Program-made: the position numbers and the translations under genes
Notes under the pieces: generated by a model
What the model saw: the letters and a program-made list of their open reading frames with translations, nothing else
Told to the model about the DNA's origin: nothing
Databases searched by the model: none
In this document: positions 5,355 to 5,493 of the stretch, in pieces
Layout of the letters: the number at the start of each line of letters is the position of its first letter
Position numbering within the stretch: position 1 is the first letter of the stretch
From: Crenothrix polyspora
Lineage (GTDB): Bacteria; Pseudomonadota; Gammaproteobacteria; Methylococcales; Methylomonadaceae
Direction of reading: 5' to 3'
Length of the DNA: 5,493 nt
Assembly (NCBI GenBank): GCA_945903675.1
Contig: CAMDOP010000225.1
Span: forward strand, 1-5,493

Positions 5355-5493
5355 TGTAGTGGTCAAGTTTTTTAAGACACAGAGATAGGTTGTTTCATAG
5401 CCCTATTGGCTTCATAGTTATTGGGCGAAACATATCCCAATGTTGAATGTAATCGCTGACTATTATAGAAATTAATTATATAGTCGTTGATAT
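5355..5493 (-). mobile_element. IS3-family insertion sequence, transposase 3' end and terminal repeat (continues past window)
   Basis: The element edge is the TGTAGTGGTC end at 5355, which on the minus strand is the ...GACCACTACA terminus downstream of the transposase stop. IS3-family elements end in TG...CA, as here. The rest of the element lies beyond 5493, so completeness and the target duplication cannot be judged. Confidence 0.8.
5372..5493 (-). CDS. IS3-family transposase (OrfB), C-terminal fragment in window
   Basis: Reading the minus strand from 5491 gives 39 residues before a TAA (complement of 5372-5374). They include I-N-F-Y-N-S-Q-R-L-H-S-T-L-G-Y-V-S-P and then N-N-Y-E-A-N-R. This is the hallmark C-terminal tail of IS3-family DDE transposases, just after the catalytic glutamate region (integrase core, rve domain). 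The tail ends M-K-Q-P-I-S-V-S. The gene enters from the right edge, so the N-terminal part, the catalytic DDE residues and the frameshift with OrfA are not visible. The stop codon falls inside the terminal inverted repeat, so the gene runs to the very edge of the element. Confidence 0.88.
   Translation of the reverse strand, partial: INDYIINFYNSQRLHSTLGYVSPNNYEANRAMKQPISVS

Noticed and set aside
1..5493. CRISPR array, tRNA or rRNA genes
   Set aside because: No regularly spaced direct repeats, cloverleaf-forming segments or conserved rRNA stretches were seen on either strand.

Overview
The window comes from an AT-rich bacterial chromosome, most likely a gammaproteobacterium. That assignment is an inference from the gene families, the GTTGGG/CCCAAC palindromic repeat and the IS3-type transposase; no rRNA or other taxonomic marker is present.

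Left part (1-2974, + strand): the end of a Ter-associated (tellurium-resistance/stress) metabolite-synthesis operon. It holds the 3' part of a HAD-superfamily phosphatase, a phosphoribosyltransferase-like protein with a C-terminal PELOTA-like domain, and a CitE/HpcH-type TIM-barrel C-C lyase. Both junctions between these three genes are ATGA stop/start overlaps, so they are probably translated together in fixed ratio. After 57 bp, with its own strong ribosome binding site, comes terB. In the Ter systems described by comparative genomics, this enzyme set is predicted to make a nucleoside-like small molecule from PRPP and a carbon-carbon lyase product. TerB is the small metal-linked acidic protein that associates with the TerC/TerD membrane machinery. 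No terC, terD or terZ is visible here, and any ATP-grasp partners would lie upstream of the window.

Middle (2975-3786): a dense palindromic repeat fills the gap between the convergent ends of terB and a minus-strand PPOX-fold flavin-binding protein.

Right part (3787-5493): mostly non-coding in the usual sense, but not empty. It holds a perfect TGCGACA/TGTCGCA dyad, an isolated TGGCAC -24-like element, and a candidate structured small RNA ending in three back-to-back hairpins and a U-tract (about 4024-4191). Further on are a 31-codon single-membrane-span ORF (4507-4602), two exact copies of a 14-bp AT palindrome, and a small lipoprotein gene (4781-5233). The window ends in the edge of an IS3-family insertion sequence, with a second, orphan IS end 85 bp outside it. 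This half looks like accessory DNA shaped by mobile elements.
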